Counted from the stretch's first letter, positions 24,301-36,689 are shown. The stretch: DNA of 64,000 bases from Metopolophium dirhodum (GCF_019925205.1 NC_083563.1:8432001-8496000); one strand, 5' to 3'. A program made the numbers and translations. Notes: generated by a model from the sequence alone, not told the origin.

Positions 24301-25079
24301 ATATTTTTATATTACATATTTTGTATACTTTTGCCGCCTGTGAACAGTCTCAATATGATCGTCCCGAGTGATTATGATTGAAAAGATTATATACATTAAA
24401 TTAATTTACAAATTTGAATACAAATGTCTTAGGTTCTCTTTTTTAACACTTTTCTTAAGTTTGGTTTCACGTCTGTCTGTGATCAAATCTTGCGCGCTCG
24501 ATTTGAGGCACTTTTTGAAGATGAAAAATTCTGAAAATTGGTATAGACCTTGGTCTTGGATGACAATACAATAATCCGTTGTCATTTTGGGACATGGACC
24601 AAAAAAAAAAAAAAGGATTGTCCCCACGACGTCGCCGTAATATCTCTCGCAGATATTGAACTTTCTCTCTTCCCCAAAAAAAACCGCAACCTCTTACGAA
24701 GCAAGTATAGGCGTGTCCTATCCATTATTATAATATCTATGGTAACAACGGTAATTATTACCAAATAACATTATACCGGTATTCTGATATAGGTACCGAA
24801 AACACCGGATACCGATATTCTTTAAACACTACAGTCAGCAGTGAAAATAAGAGCAACAGACTGTTCGTAACTTCATGTTCTACCGATGTGGTTGATTAGA
24901 TCAATCTGTCCGCTGCCAAAATGAAAAATAAGTAAATTAAATTTCTTATCAAACTCCTTATCAATAAAAAGCAACATTTAAGAAAATCCCATTAAATCCT
25001 ATCAAAAACTCAAAACCCAGAGTTTCCCCTTGACGGGGGACATCGTAGTGGCCTCCCGGACCTAAATCAAGCAAAAAAA

Positions 25080-25335
25080 AAATTTCCAAAATGGGGGGAG
25101 GGGGTGCCCCCGTTCCCTAAAGCGGAAAACTGTAGTCTTCAACTTAAAGAGGCGTTCCCCCTTAGCCCGAGGTCTTTAACTTGAATTCCCGCCGATTTAT
25201 ACTTAACTCAAAATGTGGGGGGGTGGGGGCTTTGGTTCCCTAATGGTGGAAATTCATCTGGGGCCTAAAAAGCTGAGATCCCCCTCGGTCCGGGGTCTCT
25301 TAGTCAAATACCCGCTAAGTTATGCTTGGTCAAAA
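25080..25335 (+). repeat. Diverged tandem duplication, ~125-bp period, G-rich
   Basis: Two successive units start AAAATG(T)GGGGGG..GGGGG and run through GTTCCCTAA..GGAAA, then CCCC..G(A/T)C(C)CG(A/G)GGTCT..TAA/TAG, then CCCGC(C/T)..TTATAC/TTATGC. The second unit supplies the N-terminal half of the ORF at 25213-25530. Confidence 0.6.
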
Positions 25336-25530
25336 AACAATGAAGAGAGAAGAGTCGCACCTGTTATGCGACAAATCGGTAACCAACTTTTACAAAACAG
25401 TAAGCATATTATGAAGAGTTTGGTCGACGCTCACAAGTACTTGGGAATTCTCAAAATAATCTTGAAACAAATCGAGAGCTTGGTGATATACATGCTTTTA
25501 AATTACTTTCAACTAAAAAGTAGAAAATAA
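25213..25530 (+). pseudogene. Composite ORF, C-terminal half possibly a broken protein
   Basis: A 105-codon frame. Its N-terminal third is translated tandem repeat. The rest (from about RRVAPVMRQIGNQLLQ) has a more protein-like basic, amphipathic character. Near 25430 coding potential seems to shift to another frame, which stays open to a stop at about 25522, so the original protein was probably longer and is now frameshifted. The 3' end overlaps the left arm of the perfect inverted repeat. I do not recognise the source. Confidence 0.3.
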
Positions 25531-26048
25531 AAAATAAAAAAAAAATTTTAAAAACACACTTTTCCATAAAAACATTTAAAAAAAAATTTTAAAAATTGCA
25601 CTAAAAAGACAAAAATAATTCTCTGTACTTAAAAATAATGAAAAATTTATTGATGAAAAATTTAAAAGTGTGTGGTGCATCATACAAAACATTAAAAGCC
25701 GAGCTAAGTCTCACATACACTTCTTTGTTCAATCCTGTTTATAAGATAGTGACTGGCAGTATATGTCAAGTATAAGAGCAAAATAATGAAAAATTTACTG
25801 ATGAAAAATTTAAAAGCCAAGGAAAGTCTCACATACACTTCTTTGTTCAATCATGTTTATAAGATAGTGACTGGGAATATATGTCAAGTGTATGAGCACC
25901 ACACACTTTTAAATTTTTCATCAATAAATTTTTCATTATTTTTAAGTACAGAGAATTATTTTTGTCTTTTTAGTGCAATTTTTAAAATTTTTTTTTAAAT
26001 GTTTTTATGGAAAAGTGTGTTTTTAAAATTTTTTTTTTATTTTTTATT
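25526..26048. repeat. Perfect long inverted repeat (2 x 153 bp, 217-bp loop)
   Basis: Arm 25526-25678 and arm 25896-26048 are reverse complements of each other over 153 bases with no mismatch in any part I compared. The loop (25679-25895) holds a direct duplication: two copies of AGTCTCACATACACTTCTTT..ATAAGATAGTGACTGG..ATATGTCAAGT, each preceded by AATAATGAAAAATTTA..GATGAAAAATTTAAAAG. No target-site duplication is evident outside. It may be a foldback transposable element or a hairpin-RNA locus. Confidence 0.9.
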
Positions 26049-26404
26049 CATTTTCAAATTATTACATATGTATTGCATATGTGTCTGTCATAGTTGTGTT
26101 GCTAATTTTATAATTAACGTTTAATTGTATATAATGCTATATTAATATATTTATTTACATATATTATAGCATATAGTTTAATTATAATTATAATATATTA
26201 TTTATGTATAAAACTTAAATAAACTTTATTTTATATAATTATTTATTATATATTATATTTAATACATACATTTATGCATAATGCATGTATATATTAGTAT
26301 ATAATAAAATAATAAAAAAATTTTTTTTAACAGAAATTCTAATGTATTTGCATTCATAGCATAATATTGTCATCTCTGCAATCAATTTTGTTAATTATAT
26401 GCAA

Positions 26405-26600
26405 TATAATAACGGTCAGATCACTAATTTTCTTTGAATACATAATATTTAAAAAGTGTATGGATACATAATTGAGTACATTATGTAGGTATATATTAAT
26501 TGATACTAAAAATGGTAATACACCGAAAACGTACAAATAAACGATTTATATATAATAAGGTTTTATTACACACAATATATTCATACGAATTAAAACGGTT
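26405..26600 (+). repeat. Second copy of the orphan gene's upstream segment
   Basis: Collinear with 20110-20290 (GGTCAGATCACTAATTTTC ... GATACATAATTGAGTA ... ACGTACAAATAAACGATTTA ... AAGGTTTTATTACACACAA). No remnant of the 314-codon coding sequence follows it. Confidence 0.6.
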
Positions 26601-26910
26601 AAATAATGTTTAATTCGGTCTTCGATGCTGAGTAGAAACGGTTTAAATGTTTGAATTTTGGAAGGAAAAATCATCTGATTAGGTTATACCGTTGGCTTAT
26701 GCGATAGGCAAATTGACGTTAGATTGGTACGATTGAAATTCAAATTTATAATGATTTTGTTTTATTAACGGAATTATTATTACATAATAATAAATACATA
26801 TTGCATATATAAACAATAAATACATAATATAATATATGTATATAGTTTATAACTTTCGTAAATTATTTCGTATGTTCTTCGTATCTCGTATTTGCAAAGT
26901 CCACGGCTTT

Positions 26911-27170
26911 GGGTTTGCGGTTTCAAAATAGGTCACACAAATTCACGCCAATCGCACACTAAATATTGGCGTAAAAAAAATTCCGAAATAGATTCTTATG
27001 CTGTTTGAGGGGGGCTGGGGAAATGTCTAAAAAATGGTAACGCCCCTGGTACTTGGTGTTTTGAATGCAGGGTTTCGAATTAGGTCACGCGAATCCACGC
27101 TATTTGCACGCTAAATATTTAACCAAAAAAAAATTTTGAAATTTGATATGGGGGGGGGGGGGTGGAGAAA
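26911..27170 (+). repeat. Tandem duplication, ~150-bp period
   Basis: GGTTTC(A/G)AA(A/T)(A)TAGGTCAC..AA/ATCCACGC..GCAC(A/G)CTAAATATT is present at about 26919 and again at about 27071. Each unit ends in a purine-rich GGGG stretch, the second a long poly-G near 27147. Confidence 0.7.
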
Positions 27171-27388
27171 CGTACGTAATATTACATTCTTGGTGAACAA
27201 AATATTGAACATCAAACAACATAATATTTTTGGCTTGCCCAAAATATCTTAGATTTTTTTCTTTTAGCCATATTATATTACTACTAATAGCCTAGGTTCG
27301 ATGTTTTATACCCATTTAATACCTAAGTCCTGCATAATATGTAGAATGCATATGTATGTATGCATATGTATGTATATATATTATATAT

Positions 27389-27478
27389 ATTTTATATAAT
27401 GCTAAATTTACACTAGGTAGTAGATATCCTACTGATTTAGCATTATATAAAATAGGATATCTACTACCTAGTGTAAAT
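27389..27478. repeat. Interleaved inverted repeats (A-B-A'-B')
   Basis: A (27389-27407, 19 nt) is the exact reverse complement of A' (27435-27453). B (27406-27431, 26 nt) is the exact reverse complement of B' (27453-27478). The order A-B-A'-B' is that of a pseudoknot, not of a simple hairpin. It is preceded by a (TATG/TATA)n-rich stretch. Confidence 0.95.
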
Positions 27479-27479
27479 A

Positions 27480-29160
27480 TTCCATATAGAAAAACCATCT
27501 AAAAATTAGAATGATATATATTATTATACGATATTATGTTAACTATTTTTAATGCCATGTATGCGATAAACTCAAACTTATAAATTCGATAATTGAGTAT
27601 ATTTTTAACTATGTATTTTCACAGACAGTTCTAGTAAGTTTATTAAAGTATTAGTTTCTGTACCACGATAACTCACAATGTTCGATGATTTGTCTTCATT
27701 ACCTCTCATATTTTAATTCACTGTTAGAGGTAACTATGATATATTTATTATACAATGCTATTTATTTATTAAAGTTGTTTATTTTCATCTTCTTGTATTT
27801 GTGCAATTTATCTATAGGCATTATAACTATTTTTTTTTACTAATACGCATATTATTTCAAGACAAAAAATTCTTATATTAAATAAGAATAAATGTTTCTC
27901 GTTGATTTTATTTTTCAAGTAATAGCATTACTCATCAAAAAAAAAATAAACATATATTTTCTCATCGTTAGGTGAACAATTGACTGAAATAAAGGGATTG
28001 TACAATGCATCTTTATTTTTATCTTACGTTAAATAATTTAATAGAAAACAAAAAACAGAAGAAAGTATATCAACCTTTATGGTATATTTTAAATTTTAAT
28101 ACTTTTAAAGTCCATTACAAAACCATAAATCTTGAATGCAACTTCCTACGAATGATTAAATTATATATTTTAGTTGGTTAGTGTTAAAAAAAAAAATCAT
28201 GTCATTACAGTTTCTCTTAGTGAATCCACATAAAATACCTATTAATATGTAATATGTGCAGTTTAACTAAAGTTATGAAGAAACAACTTCTAGCAAACTC
28301 CGAACGTATGTTCCATAATGATGTATTCATCTTGTCTGCAGATTCACGATTCATTAGAATGCAATTTTTTAAAGAAATTTTGATTTGTGTACAGGTCAAC
28401 ATAGTTAAAGCACACGGAAAGTACTTCCTCAAATACCTAAGTTGTACTAATACGGTTCTTCACCCGAGGTCTATTAGGTTAAAAATATGCAAATAATTGG
28501 AATTTTTCAAATTGGTCGGACAAAGTTGGAAGGTTGCGTGAAGTTGGTTTTAAAAAGTGATTTTTAAATAATAATATTTTAAAAAAACTAACAAACTGAA
28601 AAAACAAAATATTAGCAAATTTTTCAATTTAATTTTGAAGGGCGAGTGGGGAGACTCACCAACACTGTCCAACAAGTGCGTCAACGTATTTGGTGACACG
28701 TATGATTTGGATTAAAAATAAGTTTTTTTGAATTTTGCACATTTTTACAAGACTCGACAAATCATCACTTGTACCAACAAATATGACTTGATCTAGGTTA
28801 TTGATCATAACCGTTTAATCAGCGTTTAGTTATGGTAAAAATAAAACACTTGTATACAAATGTTTACAATAAAAAAAAACATTTTGAAAAACATATTTAT
28901 CAACATTTTTAAATGTCGAAAACTTGTTATTTGGCCTCGGCGTGATCTGTTAAAAAATATTATATGGATTTAGGTCTTAATATGTAACATACTATAATGG
29001 AATCCCGAATCCTAAATGCATACATACATTATACATAACATTAAACAAGATAAAAAAAAAATGGCGTAAACATAAAACTTAAATTATTATTGAATTATAA
29101 TATAATATAATACTTTAAGAAATATGAACTAAGATATAAATTCAAGTATGTAATATAAGT
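27480..29160. other. AT-rich non-coding stretch
   Basis: Nothing firm. Overlapping open frames on both strands at 28217-28496 have no recognisable domain and no convincing splice sites. Confidence 0.4.
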
Positions 29161-29162
29161 CT

Positions 29163-29600
29163 TTTTTTTTTTATTGGTTAAGCATCCATAACCTATGTAG
29201 TTTATTAGCTTACAGGTGTTAATTTCTACAGTAAATAATTATATGTTATTGTACAATTCAATTTTTTTTAAGTATAAAATTATGTTATGAAAGTTTTAAA
29301 ATGGACCAATTGCTTCGTACAGGTTGTCTGGGATGTTGAAATCTTTTCTAGCTTCGTTGAAGTTTGGGCAGTGGATGATGATATGTTTAATGGAGTAGTT
29401 TGTATTGCATGTTGGGCATAGGGGTGGATCTGTCTTTGCCATAAGATGTCCGTGTGTGAGTTTCGTGTGACCGATTCTGAGTCGATTAAGAATTACTTCA
29501 TTTTTTCTGTTTAGATCAGTGTATTCAGCCAGAGTTTAACAGAGTGCTTGATTTCTCTTAATTTATTTTCCGTGGTCGTGTGCCACTGTGAGTTAATATA
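29163..29600 (-). mobile_element. 5'-truncated LINE 3' end
   Basis: On the minus strand the sequence encodes the C-terminus of a jockey-type LINE ORF2. WHTTTENKLREIK is in one frame (about 29550-29595). After a frameshift an open frame (29526 down to a stop at 29296-29298) contains NRLRIGHTKLTHGHLM, PPLCPTCNT, then IKHIIIHCPNF. This is the conserved RNase-H-proximal RLRIGHT/LTHG motif plus a C..C..H..C zinc-binding block. About 120 bp of 3' UTR follow and end in AATAAAAAAAAAAAAG (29163-29178 on the plus strand as T run). This is the usual result of 5'-truncated retrotransposition. Confidence 0.9.
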
Positions 29601-31554
29601 AGTCTTATGTTATAAAGTATTACATTTTATAAAATATAAAGACTAAGCCAAAAAGATTTTCCAATGAATGTATTATTTACAGTGAATAAACAAATCGAAG
29701 CGCCTAAATAATTGCTTCCAAGAATATTTCCATTTATAATTGGTTTCAACTTTTTATGAAGTTTAAATAAAATATTCATTGACAGTACTTATTTAAATTT
29801 AAAAACCGCACGTTTATACAATATTATTTTGATTCCTATTTAATAATATCAATTGTAATTGTATTATAAATTATTTTATTTCTATCGTTGAGTTGGTTAA
29901 GTCACCTAAAGTAAATGACGGAAAATACAAAATGAAATTGCAATATATTTAATAAAAATAATTATTTATTTGTTAACTAATTTTTTGGGTTTATTTAGGG
30001 GTATTAAGATTAATAATAATTGGAAATGATGTAGCATGGTTCTAAGAGTACTTACTTATCTGTACATTATAACTATACTTTATTTTGTCATTTTTTTATC
30101 AGCCATATTTTTATAAATGGAATGTCAAACTTGTTTGCTGTAAGAATTTTCTTGGGTGACCAAGAAGGAATTTTAGCTCTTCTTACTATTTGACCTAACC
30201 TAATATCTCTGAAGATAATTAGGTATAAGTCTCATAATGTATTGTGAACCCCTTACAATTTAAGGTACTCAAATATTTGGGCATTTTTATGATGACGTTT
30301 TTTTCTATTCTATACTCAGTTTAGTACATTTTTATTTGATTTTCCTTTTCAATTTTTAATTGACAATCTGTTTTACCAAATGATTATTCAATACTATCTG
30401 ACAAATGTATATTATAGCGTTGTGGAACGTGAGTGAAGAATGTATTCAGTGATACCACTTCATATTTTGAAGTTTTGACCCGAAGTATTTGAGATTTAAT
30501 ACTAGGTACTTAATAATTTTAAGGTTGGTATTTAAAATAATTAATAACCATGAACTACCTGTTCACAACATTCAATCATGTACACAAGAAATATACATAG
30601 ATTGTAATATGTAATTAGTACGTTGGCAATATCTGTGTTTACTAATACAGTAATACCTATTATTATATAGGTACATATTAAAGACAATAATTTAACATGA
30701 TAGAACATTATAAATAATAATATTTATTTATTTATTTATTTATTTTATTAAAATATAATTAAAATCTATACTCATTTGGTACAATAAAGTAAGTAAATGA
30801 CTTACACAATGAATGAATCATAGATAGCAGATATAGCAGAGTGACTTTTCCAGTTTTCGATAATATGTATAGGTAATATGATTTAATACATATAGTATTG
30901 AAAAGGTAGGTGACTAATGTGAATTTTGCTAGTTACATATTTTTTTCGTGAATTCCAAAATTAATTATTAGGTACACAATACTACGTTTGTATTAGGTAC
31001 GTTAAAAACAATTTCCCTTGCTAACATAGAAGTAATACTGAATTTAATAATTTATAAGCTTATAGTATTCAGAGGTTTGCTATGGTAACTATAACTACAA
31101 GTTTCACTAGTCTTTAGGGAATACCTAAGTGTTTCACTAAAGCCCCAACAACGATTTTATGGTTACAAAAGATTGTACCCATCTCACAATACTTAGGAAT
31201 GTTAAAGGAAAGTCCCTTTATTACTATTGACTATATTATTATACATATTTTATGTTATCGACATTTTCATTTACCAAACTAATCACTATAAGTTGATGAA
31301 ATATATTATATAGTTCAATGCCTACAAAATATTATGTTTATTAGTTATTAATTGTTATTCAAATGCGCACTGGTGATTTCAAAAGCAAAAGGTGCTTTTT
31401 TTTCTTAAAACTTGAATGATTAATATTTTTAAATCTGTTTTATTTTTTTTTAATTCCTTGGAGATTTATTATTTGAACGACCTAAATGTATAAAGGTATA
31501 AATATGTTGAACAATTATATAATATATTTTACATACTAAATATAAATTATATTT
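29601..31554. other. AT-rich non-coding stretch
   Basis: No gene is supported. A (TTTA)n run at 30721-30745 leads into a retroelement-tail-like motif at 30743-30790. Confidence 0.4.
30721..30790 (-). repeat. Retroelement 3'-end scrap
   Basis: TTATTAAAATATAATTAAAATC..ACTCATTTGGTACAATAAA matches 56872-56916 almost base for base. Each is bordered on the left by a T-rich run, as expected for an inverted poly-A-tailed element end. Confidence 0.55.
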
Positions 31555-32235
31555 ACTTTACACGGGGTCACTTTCAATAAAGTGGCTCCAGCCTTCAATC
31601 TTCGACTAACTCATATGGTTTCAGACGCTTAAAACGTCTGATATCCTTGAAGATATCTAATAATTGAATGGCCAATGGATTGACATGGTGCTTTTCGCCT
31701 CGTCTCGTGTTTGCGAGAAAACCTTTGGATTTCGTCTGCTATTGTAAGCATTATCATATCACGGTGAATTTCGTTATTTTTTTCGTTCCGGTAGGCTGTA
31801 GTGATGGTCCGTAGAGCGATATTTTGACAGCGTTGTATTACATCGATGGATGACTTACTGGCGCAACCCCACAGTTAAATGCGGTTGTGTCTTATAATAG
31901 CTACATACATTAGAAGTTTATTTTCGATGATTAACTCGGAGTTTGGGGTCCGGCTATACCACTAAAGTTTTCGCAATTTTCATTCAATCGGAATTTATTT
32001 CTGAGGGACGTGATGTTTCCAGTTAAGACGAGAGTTAAGGTGCATACCAATATACTTTTATGAATCTTTTTGTGGGATTGGTGATTGATTCAGTACTATT
32101 ATTGGATGTTTTCGGTTTCGCGTAACGTATAGTTAACGTGTACAGATTTATTGCCATTGGTCTTAATTTTTCCAACGTCTCGTCCAGGCAAAGATGTTGT
32201 CAATTGATTTCTAATTACATCTTTTGCGAACGAAA
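31555..32235 (-). mobile_element. Jockey-clade LINE fragment
   Basis: On the minus strand a broken frame shows the post-RT region of jockey elements: NSRLNWKHHV (about 32020), KLLMYVAIIRH, LWGCASKSSIDVIQRCQN (about 31840-31880), ALRTITTAYR, NEIHRDMIMLTIADEI, then FSRKHETRR. In-frame stops are present, including one just before LWGCAS, so it is a pseudogene. It is a different family from the 6.6-10 kb LINE, since the WGCAS..QR.QN..LR pattern is typical of jockey proper. Confidence 0.85.
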
Positions 32236-35200
32236 ATGTGTAGCTGAATCTAAGTTCAAAATATTTAATTGACTGAATTAACTAGCATGTGTTTTGAATG
32301 ATTCATTATAATGTTTTAAGTAAACTGAATAGTTGATGTACTTTCAAATCCTTATAAAATGTGAGCGTTATTAAAATGTACGGTATTACATTTATTTATT
32401 TTCTATACCCATTAAATACGTACAATACGTATACATACATAATATATTCAATTTAATTTGAATATAGTTTAAGTAATGTTACGTAGGTACTTAAGTATAA
32501 TCTATTTGAAATTTTTAACTGATAAATTAGATTTGTCGTAGGTGCTTAACAGAATCGGGATGATACTGATTGTAATTATTTTTTATTATTTTTTTTTTGG
32601 TCCTTAACTTCTGTGAATCAATTTAAAATCCGTATTTAGTATCTCTTACTACATTATGATAACACTAAATTATGGATTTTGAAGCTTATTTAATTTTCAG
32701 ATAAATATTGCCACAACATTCCAGTCGGTTTGATAGATTAAAATACAATCATTAAGGTATAACTATAACTATATTGCCGATTTAAATAATGTCATGGTCT
32801 TTGAATTAATTATTGTAACATTAAAACACAAAATAAAATCATTTCAACGAAGTTATGATGTTGTGTTATGAATAATAATTGATCATCATACGGTAAAATA
32901 GAACCCCAGGGATATTCCTTATCTTCTATAGGAAAGTGTTGCGAACCTACTCTGTCCGGCAGCAGTAGGATGCGGGAGAGCATCCGATATAACAATAAGT
33001 TTACAGTCCACTGGTTTGAGTGAATGAGTTACGAAATACTTTTCTTTAGCCAGGGAGGCAACCTTTTGAAAGCGAAAAAATAAATAAAATAAAATGCAAG
33101 AATGTCCCATGTATTTTTGAAGAATATTTTTTTTTCTTTTTTACCCCGTCCTGACAAGTCGTCGATTCTTTTTTCCTGTTCAATGATCGGTTTCCTTTTT
33201 GAATTAGTGAGACCGAATTCCACAGGGAAAACTATTTTGACAGTGCTCGTATGAGGGACGTGCGACGCGAACATCGTCTTGCAGAATTCCATTGAACTGT
33301 ACGAGATTACATTAAAAGTCCCAAGAGAGAATTCATTTTTTTTCTTTCGCCCCCATATTTATTGTAAAATACAATTTTGCTTTCATTACGTTAAACGTAA
33401 AAAAAAATTCTAAATATTAAATAAAAATACAACGTCGACATTTCGGTGTAAACGTACACGGAAACTAAAATATTATATTATGTTTCGCCACTGTTATACA
33501 CAATATAATATTAAACATTGTGCTAATATAATATTTATATAATGCGCAATAAACAATTTGCCATACAAATATTGGTTTTTCGGTATAGCGATAGGAGTCG
33601 GCTTTTACATGTCAAGTGCTCAGACATCTTTGAACAATGTGCTCATAAATGATGTAATAGTATATTATAAATGATGAAACACTGGAAATGGTGACAAGCA
33701 GTACGCTAAAGTGCGTGTTTTAGTATCGTCGATGGTAATTTAATCGTTTTTATATAATATAATATTGTATATGGTAAAATATTATTAAAAATTAACTCAA
33801 AATAATACATATTATACTGTGCTCAATTCGACGGATCTGCAATTTAAAATTTAAATATATCAAACGTGTCATTGTTTATTATTCTTTTAATATGATTGGT
33901 ACTCATTTGTTTAAAAAATATGATAATAACATAAATAATTATAGTTCTAAAAATTGAATTAGTCTTTTTTTATTATCATTAATTTTCGTAAAAATATTTC
34001 CTATTTGTGATATTATCTCTATCTGTGTTCAATTTTCACTTAACTTAATTTTTACTTTGCTTTGTGATATTTTACATTCCAAACTTAAAAAAACTAAATA
34101 TGTAAATAGTTAGGTAGGTACTATGTTATATACAGAGTGTATTACGTATAATCCCGTATAATCAAATAACCAATGAACTGGCTCGTGTCTAACACGAATT
34201 GCAATTATACAAAACGAAGCACCTACATAATATTATGTCGCAAGTAGGTACTGAAAAACTTAAGATTCATTCGAATTGCTCAGCTCAGACGAAAGAGCAC
34301 AACATTCCTAGATAATAACTTAAATATTATCTCTTCGCCGAATGTTTATTTTAATTAAATAAAAAAATGTATTAATTTGGTATTTTATTTTAAAAAGTCG
34401 TTCATCCTATAATATAATTTACTAGGTACTGTTAATTCCAAGAAGCAAATTGCTAACACTTCGTTCACAAAATATGTATTACTTTTTCTTAACGTAACAA
34501 CAATGTCGTAATAATTTATTCAATTTGTTCATAGTCGCTGCGAAAAAATGCTATATAGGTAAGTGTAGCGTCTTATTAAAATTATTTATTACCAATTTTT
34601 AAATAAATGCATTTAATCATAGTGCATAAAGTTGTACTTAATTTGTGTAAATATTAGCCATTTCGTAGATTCTGCATAATTTTTTTAAATGTATAGGATT
34701 TTATATTATAATATTAACTATCAAAAATGTGAAGTTAGTTAACGAATATTGTATTTGTTATCTTAGCCAAATATATTACAAATATTATACGAAATAATAA
34801 ATACGAACGACAACTTATCAATAAATAACCCTCAAAAAAAAAAAAAAAAAATTGAATTAAAGGAAGTTATTTATGAAACATCAAATTAAATTAAAATATA
34901 ATATTTCACCAGTCGGTTTTACTAATGGTATGTTCACTTAGTTATACAGGAAGCCACAAGAAGATAACTACTTAAACAAAAATACAATCAGTATTTAATG
35001 GACGTATTAATCAAAACGTTTATAGATGAAGCTATTCAAGGCCAAAATTAATATAAGATTAATCGATATAATATAAAGATCTATTTTCTACTATTTGTCG
35101 ACTATCTTTTACTTCTGGTACTAGTATAAGGTATCAATTTATTATTTATTAATTTGTTGTTTTTTTGTTAAGTTTCAAATTATTATATCAAATAAAATAT

Positions 35201-35850
35201 GGTAAATTATTGATAATAAGTACATTTCATTTTTATCTGTCATTTTCAATCGCAAAGAAAATATTATTATTAAACGAAAACATTATATACAGAATATCAT
35301 ACGCAATCTATTGAGATTCAATGTAATGTTGACGATTCATTGATTGCTATAAAACAAACTCGATCGTGTACCTACAAAGGTACACCAAACATAATTATTC
35401 ATGATTTTCCTATGAATTTGGGTATTTATTTGAAACTGGTGTATAGAGAAGTTCATCGCATCAGTCAATTTAAATTAAAAAATAATCAATTAAAATACAT
35501 CAGTTTGAAAGTGGAAGCGTTGAACAATTATAATAAATTTCAATGTAAATTAATCAGATATAGAAGCAGTACTTCTCCGTAGTAGTACTATATACCAAAT
35601 ACTATTAAAGTATAAGTCGTCATTATATACTATTGTTGACAGCAGAATAATTCAGATTCAAAATGCATTAGATGTGTGTAAATAACGGCGAATATTTTAA
35701 TATAACCACCCACACTCGCATAAATAGTTTTAATAAGTTGAATGGTTTAGGTAGGTATAGGTAATTGGTGTATGCATTTAATTGAACTGGAGAAAGAAGA
35801 AACTCGATTCCTGAAAAAAAAATCCAAGGTAAAAATCATCGATACCTATA
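32236..35850. other. Mostly non-coding; weak minus-strand frames at 32.8-33.3 kb
   Basis: Between 32810 and 33292 (minus) there are three overlapping open frames, the largest 87 codons starting MEFCKTMFASHVPHTS with a possible donor after DDLSGRG. Composition is less AT-skewed than the neighbours, but no family is recognised and the frames do not join. The remaining sequence is AT-rich without features. Confidence 0.25.
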
Positions 35851-35856
35851 ATTTGA

Positions 35857-35857
<1 letters not shown>

Positions 35858-35897
<40 letters not shown>

Positions 35898-35916
35898 AAT
35901 GTTGTTGTTGTTGTTG
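35858..35916. repeat. (TTG)n microsatellite
   Basis: About 13 perfect units, one interruption (TAA TG), then about five more. Confidence 0.95.
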
Positions 35917-36115
35917 GATTAGTCGTAAAGGGTGATGGCGATAGAAGGAGATTCTCTACGGGGAGGTGGCACATCCAATAGAAAATTAAATTTAATTAAA
36001 ATTTCTCCAGACCGTTAAAACTAATTATAAAAGAGAGCAAAAACATGTAATAGTGCCTCGGAATTTCGTCAATGTTTTCGAAATTAATTGGTAATATCAA
36101 CGAGAAGAAACGCAC

Positions 36116-36142
36116 CTATATATATATATATATATATATATA
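36116..36142. repeat. (AT)n microsatellite
   Basis: About 13 units, directly preceding the CT-rich run. Confidence 0.95.
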
Positions 36143-36195
36143 AGTACCCATAGTTCTACTGAATGTGTCCCTCAGTAAGTGGTTATGGGAAAGGT

Positions 36196-36260
36196 TTCTC
36201 TTTCTCTCTCTCACACTCACTCTTTCTCTCTCTCTCTCTCACTCCCTCTCTGTCTCTCAA
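36196..36260. repeat. (CT)n-rich polypyrimidine tract
   Basis: Imperfect CT/TC repeats; they create open frames in all three plus frames, which are low-complexity artefacts. Confidence 0.9.
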
Positions 36261-36301
36261 AATTCTTTTGCGCGTACATGCGTTTGTTATTTCGGCGTTT
36301 G

Positions 36302-36320
36302 CGTGTGTGTGTGTGTGTGT
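36302..36320. repeat. (GT)n microsatellite
   Basis: About nine GT units. Confidence 0.9.
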
Positions 36321-36665
36321 TACTGTTGGCCCCACTCGTACACCACTCTACCGCTCGCATCCGACGATTCGCATAAATGATTAATTTACTATATTTAGTC
36401 GGAAATTGGGGCCGTGACGAAAGGCTATGCATATATTTTTTAACGCTATTACCAGTGAATAATCGTGTCAAATTAAAAACAGCGGACGATTGAAAACGGG
36501 CGCTCCGACAAGTTTAATAGTGAGAAATTCTGTTGCCTCTTGCGATTATTTATCACGCGACGAAAACATGAACATGTATATACAAGCACGTGCAGCATTA
36601 GTCATTTATTACCGTTTTAAGCCCCCACAACGGCGGTAGCGGTGGTGGATTTATGTGCGATTACA

Positions 36666-36689
36666 AACACACACACACACACACACACG
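36666..36689. repeat. (AC)n microsatellite
   Basis: About eleven AC units, followed 100 bp later by a short (GT)n/(AT)n run at 36783-36804. Confidence 0.9.

Noticed and set aside
28217..28496. Overlapping 71- and 80-codon frames on opposite strands
   Set aside because: Mutual shadows with no family resemblance; cannot choose either.
34125..34185. Possible second mariner MITE (TACAGAGTGTATTACG)
   Set aside because: Only one terminus is visible.
35772..35981. 69-codon frame with a poly-cysteine run
   Set aside because: Pure translation of the (TTG)n microsatellite; no coding support.
36163..36471. Long open frames in several frames on both strands
   Set aside because: Created by CT and GT repeats, which lack stops in all frames.
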